Part shown: piece after piece, positions 1 through 8,353 of the stretch
How positions within the stretch are numbered: position 1 is the first letter of the stretch
How the letters are laid out: each line of letters starts with the position of its first letter
Source of the DNA: an uncultured Collinsella sp.
GTDB taxonomy: Bacteria; Actinomycetota; Coriobacteriia; Coriobacteriales; Coriobacteriaceae
Reading direction: 5' to 3'
Length of the DNA: 8,470 bases
Assembly (NCBI GenBank): GCA_900752215.1
Contig: CAADUO010000065.1
Location: 1-8,470 of the forward strand
The notes under the pieces: model-generated
The model's input: only the letters and a program-made list of their open reading frames with translations
Told to the model about the DNA's origin: nothing
Databases searched by the model: none
Translations under genes and position numbers: made by a program

Positions 1-95
1 CCAACCTCGTTGCGGCGCGGCTGCGCCTATGGCACTTCAACATCATTGTCGCAGCCCCGACCCGCGGTCACGAGCGGGGGCTCCTATCTTTTTAG
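1..95 (+). CDS. C-terminal end of an unidentified upstream gene (partial)
   Basis: Reading from base 3, this frame is open from the left edge to a TAG at 93-95 and encodes about 30 residues ending in RGHERGLLSF. Of the three forward frames it has the most gene-like codons, with third positions mostly G or C, which is the basis for calling it coding. The fragment is too short to identify and contains no recognisable motif. It ends 27 bp before the GTG proposed as the start of the next gene, so it could be the preceding member of the same operon. An alternative is that it belongs to the N-terminal, cytoplasmic part of the next gene and is separated from it by frame disruptions between 90 and 122. 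The frame is moderately likely; the function is unknown. Confidence 0.4.
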   Translation, partial: NLVAARLRLWHFNIIVAAPTRGHERGLLSF

Positions 96-122
96 TGCTC
101 TCGGATTGGGTCATAGTGTCTG

Positions 123-926
123 GTGCTGGTCATAGCTGGCGTTTCGGCCTATGGCATGACCGTGCCGTCCATGATGCAGGCGCATGCCGCACGCGAACCG
201 CGCGTGGGGCATGAGGTCAAAAGTGATTTGGGCACCACGACTGGATATGCTTGGGCAAGTGTGGTCGCGCATATTGTGTTTGGCACCGACGATGCGGACG
301 GCGCCGAGGCCCCGGACAACGAAGTCACGCTTGCCAACGGCAAAACCATCGTGCTCACCAACACCAAGATCATCGATCGGTTGTCCAACAATAGCGTGGC
401 GGCAACGGTGAATAAGGTCGAGCGGCAGAAGGAGCAGGACGCCCAGCAGTCCGGAAAGCCCGGTAGCTCGGATACTTCTGGCTCCGGCTCGGATTCGTCG
501 AGTTCGGGCGGCGGCTCTGGGTCGGGTTCCTCTACCGGAGGGTCTGGAAACGGCGGTTCGACGGGCGGCAACACTGACAACGATGCAAACTCCGGTGGCC
601 TTTCCGCTGCTGAGGAAGAGAGCATTCACAGTTGGCTTGTGACCAAGTACAACATGCTCGACGGCTATGTTTCTCGTGCCAATGACGTGGTCTCGACCTA
701 TAACTCTACGGGAGATCCCAGGCCGTGCGACAGCCTGGTCGGGGAGATGTTTGTCATTCGAGCCGAGTTCGGTCGTCAGACATTCTCGCCCCGGTCAAAG
801 TGGTATCAGCAGTATGCCAATCTGTGGGGCTGTTACACCAACCTATGTCAATGGGTCGGCCATTACGGCGATGATGACGTCGCGCTCGGTAACTTCAACA
901 ATAACGTGGCGGCGCTTGCCCTATGA
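123..926 (+). CDS. Probable exported or membrane-anchored protein with Ser/Gly-rich linker
   Basis: I do not recognise this 267-residue protein. From a GTG start it opens with a hydrophobic segment (residues 1-20, LVIAGVSAYGMTVP) followed by Ala-rich sequence (QAHAA), which resembles a signal peptide or signal anchor lacking the usual positively charged start. Residues 23-110 form a first region, mixed and charged, ending in a Lys/Gln/Glu-rich helix. Residues 111-160 are a low-complexity Gly/Ser/Asn/Asp linker. Residues 161-267 form a compact-looking C-terminal region rich in aromatic residues, with Cys202, Cys237 and Cys242. Linker plus cysteines suggest a domain displayed outside the membrane. 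The start is uncertain: stops lie in frame at 93-95 and 114-116, there is no convincing Shine-Dalgarno, and the next ATG is at 156. The stop overlaps the start of the kinase gene (ATGA), so the two are probably translationally coupled. It may be the ligand-sensing or substrate partner of that kinase. Confidence 0.75.
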   Translation: MLVIAGVSAYGMTVPSMMQAHAAREPRVGHEVKSDLGTTTGYAWASVVAHIVFGTDDADGAEAPDNEVTLANGKTIVLTNTKIIDRLSNNSVAATVNKVERQKEQDAQQSGKPGSSDTSGSGSDSSSSGGGSGSGSSTGGSGNGGSTGGNTDNDANSGGLSAAEEESIHSWLVTKYNMLDGYVSRANDVVSTYNSTGDPRPCDSLVGEMFVIRAEFGRQTFSPRSKWYQQYANLWGCYTNLCQWVGHYGDDDVALGNFNNNVAALAL

Positions 927-2767
927 TGACCGATCTTGCATCCACCACACCACAATCGCTCGGTCGCGATCCCATGGTCGGCCTGCGCCTGGCGCGTGTC
1001 GACGGGTTTGAGCCGGCCATTGCGCTCGGTCAGGACGAACTGCCTGCCTATCTGCGTCGTTTTACGATGCTGTTTGCCGACGATGCCACCATGCGCCGTG
1101 GCGGTATCGGCCGCGTGACGCGTGCCGTCAACGCCCAAGGCGAGGCCGTGGCACTCAAGCAGCTCATCTTGCCGACGCGCGATGAGTTTGACGACGATGC
1201 CGCTCACGAGGCGCTGGTCGCCAAGTCCAAGGCGGCGTTTCGCGAGGAATACGAATGCCATCGCGCCCTTTCGGGCCTTAAGGGCTTTCCCCGCCTCTAT
1301 GGCTGGGGCGAGGTCGACGGTGTGCCTGCAATTGTCATGGAATGGGTCGAGGGCGAGACGCTTGCCCGCTTGCGTTCGCGACTCGCCGTGGACGATGCCG
1401 GACGCCTGTCGCCGCTTGTGGCGGCGCGTCTGGGTCGCGACCTGTTCGATCTGCTCTGCCGTATGAGCCTGGTGGGCGAGGGCTTTGTCCATCGCGATAT
1501 CTCGCCCGCTAATATTATGGTGCGTACGGCGCGCCTGCCGCTTGACCGGCAGCTTGCCGAGGGCACCTTTGACCTGTGCCTGATCGACTTTGGCTCGTCG
1601 CTGGCGCTCGAGCCTGCGTCGGCCGTGGCCGGTACCGGCGGCAAGGCTTCGTTTACGGAGCGCTATGCCACGCTGCGTCGCGCGACGGTTGCCTATGCCC
1701 CGCCCGAGATGCTCACCGACGATATTCCCGACCTGCGCGCTTTGCGTATGTCGCCGGCGATCGACGTCTATGCCGCGGCAAGCACGGTTTACGAGCTCAT
1801 TGCCGGCGTTGCGCCATACGAAGCCGCGCCGGGCACTTCGGGCACCTCGGGTTCGCGCAAAAAGACACGCGACATCGCCAGCCCCTATCGTCTCAAGATG
1901 GACACGCGGCCCGACTATCCCATTGGTGTCCATGCGCCCGGTTGTGATTTGACTCAGCTGCTTCGTCGTGAGCCCGATGTGGCGCTCGCCGCGGCCGAGC
2001 AGGCCCAGCAGCTAGGGCTTGAGCCGGATTCCGAAGAGCTACGCGATGCGCTGGCGTTTGTCGATGCCCAGCTGTTCGACGTGGTGATGGCCTGTCTGTC
2101 CAGCCATCAAAAAGATCGTCCCGAGCCGGCGGCGGTCGAGGCGGCGCTCTCGGCGTTTTGTGACCACTATGCGCAAAATGTCGGTCGTTCGCTTCGCGGC
2201 GAGCCGCTCACGCCGTGCCCCATGGATGCGTCTGGCCGCGCGGTTCGTCGCGCGCTGATGGTCGGCGCGACGGTCGTCTGTGGCGTGGTTTGGGCTGTGG
2301 TCGTGGTTTCGGCCGCGCTGCTGGCGTCGGGCGCTCGCGTGACGGCGACTTTGGGATCGCTCGTGTGGTCTGGGTCGCTACCGGGTATTATTGCCGCACT
2401 GGCGTTGGCGCTGCCAGGCATAGCCGGCGTTGCCACGGGGGCACTTGCGCGCAATCGGCGCTCGGGGTTCCTGCAGGGTGTGCTTGCGCTTTCTGCCTGC
2501 GAGGTTCCGGTGCTGGTTGTGGCTGCATGTAGCGTATTTTCCCAACGCGCCGTGATGGGCGGCCTTGTTGCCGCTCTGGTTGCAACCTATACGCTTACGT
2601 GGTTTTTGCTTGCGATGGGCTTTGCCTTTGAACTTCCCGTTTCGGCACCGCGACGCACAAAAGCCCAGATGGCGACTCCGCTTGCCGGTGGAGCCGCAGC
2701 TGCCCGTACTTTTGGCGGACCTGTCGAAGTATCGTCCGATTCTATTTCTACGACCAAGGAGGCCTAG
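923..2767 (+). CDS. Membrane-bound eukaryote-like Ser/Thr protein kinase
   Basis: The protein has 614 residues. The kinase domain covers about residues 45-410: a glycine-rich loop (RGGIGRV, 59-65), the ATP-binding lysine Lys79 in VALKQL, a candidate helix-C glutamate in REEYE (107-111), the catalytic loop HRDISPANIM (190-199) with Asp192 and Asn197, the metal-binding DFG (222-224), YAPPEM (258-263), Asp281 and Arg399. The catalytic machinery therefore looks intact and should phosphorylate Ser/Thr residues, but the lysine usual two residues after the catalytic Asp is Ser194. Between Tyr299 and Arg399 the C-lobe is longer than usual, with a Gly/Ser/Thr stretch and a charged helix. Residues 443-568 contain four hydrophobic segments (about 443-468, 484-507, 516-538, 543-568), so the protein sits in the membrane with little room for an outside sensor domain; no PASTA repeats are present. 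The start is ATG 923 or ATG 926, overlapping the upstream stop. The downstream FHA gene is the natural reader of its phosphothreonines. Confidence 0.92.
   Translation: MMTDLASTTPQSLGRDPMVGLRLARVDGFEPAIALGQDELPAYLRRFTMLFADDATMRRGGIGRVTRAVNAQGEAVALKQLILPTRDEFDDDAAHEALVAKSKAAFREEYECHRALSGLKGFPRLYGWGEVDGVPAIVMEWVEGETLARLRSRLAVDDAGRLSPLVAARLGRDLFDLLCRMSLVGEGFVHRDISPANIMVRTARLPLDRQLAEGTFDLCLIDFGSSLALEPASAVAGTGGKASFTERYATLRRATVAYAPPEMLTDDIPDLRALRMSPAIDVYAAASTVYELIAGVAPYEAAPGTSGTSGSRKKTRDIASPYRLKMDTRPDYPIGVHAPGCDLTQLLRREPDVALAAAEQAQQLGLEPDSEELRDALAFVDAQLFDVVMACLSSHQKDRPEPAAVEAALSAFCDHYAQNVGRSLRGEPLTPCPMDASGRAVRRALMVGATVVCGVVWAVVVVSAALLASGARVTATLGSLVWSGSLPGIIAALALALPGIAGVATGALARNRRSGFLQGVLALSACEVPVLVVAACSVFSQRAVMGGLVAALVATYTLTWFLLAMGFAFELPVSAPRRTKAQMATPLAGGAAAARTFGGPVEVSSDSISTTKEA
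2756..2762 (+). promoter_or_regulatory. Shine-Dalgarno of the FHA gene, inside the kinase gene
   Basis: AAGGAGG lies 8 bp before the ATG at 2771 and is formed by the last codons of the kinase gene. It fixes the start of the FHA gene and ties the two genes together translationally. Confidence 0.85.
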
Positions 2768-2770
2768 GTC

Positions 2771-3709
2771 ATGGCATCTCAAGTTGAGCTCACCCCATGC
2801 GGGGCCATGTTTGACATCTTTAAGCGCGCGGCGCATCTGAGCCATATCGAGCTGTGCGGTTTGGTGCTTTCGTCCCGTCCGCTCGCCGACGGCCGCAGCC
2901 CGCAGAGCCGAGCCGCCGATCGCTCTTGGGTTTCCCGCTTTATCGTTCGCGCGCCGGTCGGCACGCTTCAGCAGCGCTACTTTGCCGAATACGGTACCTC
3001 GGCTGCGCGCATTATGTCGCAACTGGCCCTGCGCCAGCGAAATCCCATGGACTCCACGGCTGTGATCAATATGGTGTGCGGTCCTGCAGGTGAACCGATG
3101 GTACGCGCGCTCGAAGAGTGCCACCAGGACACGAATCTCTATCGCAACGCGCTCGATCGCCTGTCCCAGGCGGCGGAACTCATGCCCGCCGAGCGCGCCG
3201 AGGCCGTGCTGGTGCTGTTTGTCGCTGTCGGTTGTTCGGCGGATGTGCGGTCCTCGGTGAACTATGCCATCGACTACGCGCACGCGACCTGTGGCGGAGG
3301 CACCTCCACGCCGCGTTCGCTTGGCATGTCGATGACCGCGGGCGAACGCGAACCCGCCCCGGCGCACCCCTTGGGCTTGCTGCGCGTGCAAAACAGTTTT
3401 GTCGTGAGCGCCCCGCGCTGGATTCAGCCGAGTGAGCAGGGTGTTGAGATTGGCGCGCTGGCCACTGGTGAGGGCGATATTACCGACGTCGGCGACGATG
3501 TCTCGGCCCGCCATGCCCATATCTGGTGCGATGCTCAAAATATCTGGCACGTCGAGGACTTGTCGTCCACCAACGGAACCGTGGTGGTAAACGGGGCCAC
3601 GCGCGTCTGCATTCAGGTCGAGCCCGGCCGTTCCGCCCAACTCAATCCCGGCGACGAGCTCAAGCTCGGCGAATCAACTACCTACGCCATCCTCTTCGGT
3701 GCCCTCTAG
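2771..3709 (+). CDS. FHA-domain protein (phosphothreonine-binding), unknown N-terminal region
   Basis: The protein has 312 residues. The C-terminal 100 residues (about 205-309) form an FHA domain, the module that binds phosphothreonine peptides. Visible motifs are VSARHAHI (Ser245, Arg247, His248), DLSSTNGTVVVNG (263-275) and a final LNPGDELKLG (291-300). The usual GR at the start of the domain is GA (228-229), so the conserved arginine that normally contacts phosphate is missing or displaced. Residues 1-200 are not recognised. They are mostly helical-looking, contain no signal peptide or membrane segment, and end in a Gly/Ser/Thr-rich linker (174-200), so the protein should be cytoplasmic. 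The gene begins 3 bp after the kinase stop, with a strong Shine-Dalgarno. FHA proteins encoded next to Ser/Thr kinases are commonly substrates or adaptors of that kinase; this role is inferred from position and domain only. Confidence 0.9.
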   Translation: MASQVELTPCGAMFDIFKRAAHLSHIELCGLVLSSRPLADGRSPQSRAADRSWVSRFIVRAPVGTLQQRYFAEYGTSAARIMSQLALRQRNPMDSTAVINMVCGPAGEPMVRALEECHQDTNLYRNALDRLSQAAELMPAERAEAVLVLFVAVGCSADVRSSVNYAIDYAHATCGGGTSTPRSLGMSMTAGEREPAPAHPLGLLRVQNSFVVSAPRWIQPSEQGVEIGALATGEGDITDVGDDVSARHAHIWCDAQNIWHVEDLSSTNGTVVVNGATRVCIQVEPGRSAQLNPGDELKLGESTTYAILFGAL

Positions 3710-3739
3710 CCGGCAGATAGGGACGTTCTTTTTGCCGGC
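3709..3739 (+). repeat. Hairpin overlapping the FHA gene stop codon
   Basis: GCCGGCA (3709-3715) and TGCCGGC (3733-3739) form a perfect 7-bp inverted repeat around a 17-nt spacer that contains GGGACGTTCTTTTT. The sequence CTTGGGGACACTCC follows directly. There is no T-run after the hairpin, so it is not a standard intrinsic terminator. It could be a REP-like dispersed repeat or a 3'-end stabilising hairpin. Confidence 0.4.
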
Positions 3740-3786
3740 ACTTGGGGACACTCCTTGGCGCTCCAGAGTCGGTCGCCCGGGGATGG

Positions 3787-3805
3787 AGGGGCCATTTTGG
3801 CCCTT
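3787..3805 (+). terminator. Possible weak terminator hairpin after the kinase/FHA operon
   Basis: AGGGGCC (3787-3793) pairs with GGCCCTT (3799-3805) around the loop ATTTT: seven pairs including one G-T. GGCGG follows rather than a T-run, so termination would be inefficient at best. It lies about 80 bp after the last gene of the operon. Confidence 0.3.
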
Positions 3806-3835
3806 GGCGGTCACCCGAGGTAAACCTTTACCGCC
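3806..3835. promoter_or_regulatory. Nested palindrome, candidate operator of nifJ
   Basis: GGTAAACCTTTACC (3819-3832) is a 14-bp inverted repeat with 6-bp arms and a CC centre. It lies within an outer pair GGCGGT (3806-3811) / ACCGCC (3830-3835). It sits just upstream of the promoter-like patch. The size and symmetry fit a dimeric repressor or activator site, but I cannot assign a regulator. Confidence 0.4.
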
Positions 3836-3837
3836 CG

Positions 3838-3880
3838 CCTATATTTGCCGAAATTACACTTGACGGCGGGGTACAATAAA
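3838..3880 (+). promoter_or_regulatory. Probable nifJ promoter region
   Basis: This is the only AT-rich patch in the region. TACAAT (3872-3877) followed by AAA is a good -10 element, but no good -35 sits at the standard 16-18 bp. The nearby TTGACG (3860-3865) is only 6 bp away, and TTGCCG (3845-3850) is 21 bp away. TATATT (3840-3845) is a second possible -10. A start near 3883 would give a leader of roughly 275 nt. Confidence 0.35.
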
Positions 3881-4110
3881 CCCGCATGCGGATTTCCGTT
3901 GCGGGCGCTTCCCATCGCCGGGGCGTGCCCGGGAGCATCCGGCATGCGGCCTTTGCGGCGCTCGGTCATGTGCAAGACGGGCGGTCGGGTCTGTGGGGCG
4001 CATCAGCTGTCCCTCGCCTCGGCATGTCTTCTCTCCACGCCACGTACCTGCTGCTGAGCCTGCCTGCCAGATGATTGGAAGCAACAGCGTAAATCCCATC
4101 ACGCCAACAT

Positions 4111-4126
4111 CCCGGCGATCGCCGGG
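4111..4126. repeat. 16-bp perfect palindrome before the nifJ ribosome-binding site
   Basis: CCCGGCGATCGCCGGG is identical to its reverse complement. It ends about 19 bp before the Shine-Dalgarno. It could be an operator, or in RNA a compact GC-rich hairpin near the ribosome-binding site. Confidence 0.6.
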
Positions 4127-4145
4127 GCCTGTATACCTATATGAG

Positions 4146-4154
4146 AGGAGAGGG
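4146..4154 (+). promoter_or_regulatory. Shine-Dalgarno that fixes the nifJ start
   Basis: GGAGAGGGG, with the AGGAG core just before it, is correctly spaced for the ATG at 4159 and overlaps the codons that would follow the upstream in-frame ATG at 4141. It therefore supports 4159, where the protein begins MARKFKSMDGNEA as is typical for the family. Confidence 0.8.
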
Positions 4155-4158
4155 GTAT

Positions 4159-7698
<3,540 letters not shown>

Positions 7699-7708
7699 GT
7701 CTCCCACC

Positions 7709-7833
7709 GCAGGATCTGAGGGCTGACCTTCGCGGACGTCCTCGGACATGAAAGAACCCCCGCTGCGCACTACGTGCGGCGGGGGTTCTTTCGTCCTGCG
7801 GAGTGTCCGCGAAGGTCAGCCCTCAGATCCTGC
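7709..7833. repeat. 125-bp nested inverted repeat with 29-bp perfect arms
   Basis: The arms 7709-7737 and 7805-7833 are perfect reverse complements of each other (29 of 29). Inside them is a partly paired interior loop and then the terminator hairpin (7750-7792). The left arm begins 10 bp after the nifJ stop. No target-site duplication is visible at the edges and there is no open frame inside. In RNA the whole would fold as a long two-tier hairpin. Confidence 0.9.
7750..7792 (+). terminator. Strong intrinsic terminator of nifJ, possibly bidirectional
   Basis: A 14-bp perfect stem joins GAAAGAACCCCCGC (7750-7763) and GCGGGGGTTCTTTC (7779-7792). Beyond a two-base bulge (TG, 7764-7765) there is an inner 5-bp stem CGCAC/GTGCG with loop TAC. 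The distal arm ends in TTCTTTC, and the mirrored A-rich proximal arm lets it work on the other strand too. It lies 51 bp after the nifJ stop. Confidence 0.85.
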
Positions 7834-7905
7834 TACGACTATGTCCTCGGATTGTGTGGGCGGATGAAGGACGTGGTTGTGGGGGCCTTTTGTCCCGGTC
7901 GCTGC

Positions 7906-7924
7906 TTCGCGGCTTTGCCGCGAA
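7906..7924. repeat. Perfect 8-bp hairpin with 3-nt loop
   Basis: TTCGCGGC (7906-7913) and GCCGCGAA (7917-7924) pair around TTT. No T-run follows on the plus strand, so it looks like a stable RNA hairpin or a dispersed palindrome rather than a terminator. Confidence 0.6.
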
Positions 7925-8010
7925 ACCTCGCGCCACTTTGGGGATGGATGGGGGACTTGGCTGTTGCCGCCTTTTCGGAGCGCTTCTTTATTCCTTTTGC
8001 TGGATGAAAA

Positions 8011-8031
8011 GCCCCTTGTTTTTGCAGGGGT
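8011..8031 (-). terminator. Possible weak leftward terminator
   Basis: On the minus strand, CCCCT and AGGGG form a 5-bp stem around an A-rich loop and are followed by CTTTTC, the arrangement of a small intrinsic terminator for leftward transcription. No leftward gene is recognisable in the window, so it would serve an antisense or small RNA, if anything. Confidence 0.25.
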
Positions 8032-8120
8032 GCATACTTGACTTATAAGTGCATAGAATCTCGCATAGCGCGAGTAAGATATTGCGCTGTCCGTTTTGTG
8101 TTTAGCAGAGATGTAGTTTG

Positions 8121-8138
8121 CATAATCCGACATAATCC
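8121..8138 (+). repeat. Tandem CATAATCC, 10-bp period
   Basis: CATAATCC occurs at 8121-8128 and 8131-8138, one helical turn apart, which suits side-by-side binding of a regulator. CATAAT also resembles a -10 element, so a promoter here is possible, although no good -35 is seen. Confidence 0.4.
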
Positions 8139-8161
8139 TCGCTTCATTTAAATAAAGTCGC

Positions 8162-8174
8162 ACGTAAATTACGT
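8162..8174. promoter_or_regulatory. Palindrome ACGTAA-A-TTACGT, candidate operator
   Basis: Perfect 6-bp arms around a single central A, 180 bp before the arcC start in the AT-rich control region. The regulator is unknown. Confidence 0.4.
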
Positions 8175-8276
8175 AGATATGTCTGAGCTGGAGTTCTGTA
8201 CGCTGAGCGGACAAAAACGACCGTTCACCGTTCCGCTATTTTCAAAATGAATAAAATGAGCGATAAAGAGAATATA

Positions 8277-8324
8277 AACCTTAATAAACTCGCGTATCGC
8301 ACGGACGCGGGTTATTAATGGGTT
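8277..8324 (+). promoter_or_regulatory. Imperfect hairpin in the arcC leader
   Basis: TTAATAA (8281-8287) pairs with TTATTAA (8312-8318) and CTCGCG (8289-8294) with CGCGGG (8306-8311), with single-base bulges and an 11-nt loop. AACC and GGGTT extend the base. It ends 16 bp before the Shine-Dalgarno core, so it could influence arcC translation or be a DNA operator. TATAAA (8273-8278) beside it is a possible -10. Confidence 0.4.
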
Positions 8325-8340
8325 GTAGGCCTTTTACAGA

Positions 8341-8345
8341 AAGGA
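8341..8345 (+). promoter_or_regulatory. Shine-Dalgarno of arcC
   Basis: AAGGA, within AGAAAGGA (8338-8345), lies 8 bp before the ATG at 8354 and fixes that start. Confidence 0.8.
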
Positions 8346-8353
8346 TTCCAGCA

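Larger units (their letters stand above)
3710..4158 (+). other. Structured gene-free region upstream of nifJ
   Basis: No credible gene was found in these roughly 450 bp; the short open frames here have poor codon use and no ribosome-binding sites. The stretch holds, in order, the hairpin at the end of the FHA gene, a second hairpin (3787-3805), a nested palindrome (3806-3835), a promoter-like AT-rich patch (3838-3880), a GC-rich structured leader (about 3881-4110), a 16-bp perfect palindrome (4111-4126) and the nifJ ribosome-binding site. Within the leader, GCATGCGG occurs twice (3884-3891, 3942-3949) and CCGGG/CCCGG (3918-3922 / 3928-3932) forms a small stem. I do not recognise a known riboswitch or T-box. 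Confidence 0.6.
7834..8353. other. Gene-free region between nifJ and arcC
   Basis: No credible gene was found in these 520 bp; the open frames of 77, 81 and 132 residues have no ribosome-binding sites or recognisable content. The left half (to about 8010) is GC-rich, with a perfect hairpin at 7906-7924 and a diverged 30-bp direct repeat (7862-7891 and 7946-7975, 22 of 30 identical). The right half (about 8030-8340) is distinctly AT-rich and full of short repeats and palindromes, as expected of the control region of arcC. Confidence 0.6.

Noticed and set aside
863..1933. A 356-codon minus-strand open frame over the kinase gene
   Set aside because: It lies opposite the conserved kinase motifs and has an Arg-rich composition typical of antisense frames in GC-rich DNA.
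2378..3640. A 420-codon minus-strand open frame over the kinase and FHA genes
   Set aside because: It crosses two well-supported genes, its product is Arg/His/Gly-rich without motifs, and it has no ribosome-binding site.
3860..3877. TTGACG and TACAAT read as a -35/-10 pair
   Set aside because: The spacing is only 6 bp, far below the 16-18 bp required, so they cannot act together as one standard promoter.
3845..4102. Short open frames and possible riboswitch (TPP, cobalamin, T-box) in the nifJ leader
   Set aside because: The open frames lack start signals and coding bias. None of the conserved core sequences of these RNA classes could be found.
4141..4158. Earlier in-frame ATG for nifJ at 4141
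   Set aside because: The Shine-Dalgarno lies between this ATG and 4159, and family members begin at the position matching 4159.
7774..8048. Plus-strand open frames of 77 and 81 codons after nifJ
   Set aside because: They start inside the terminator structure without ribosome-binding sites, and their content follows the hairpin and direct-repeat DNA rather than protein-like codon use.
7816..8214. A 132-codon minus-strand open frame between nifJ and arcC
   Set aside because: No ribosome-binding site; the composition changes halfway with the underlying DNA, and it runs into the right arm of the inverted repeat. No family resemblance.
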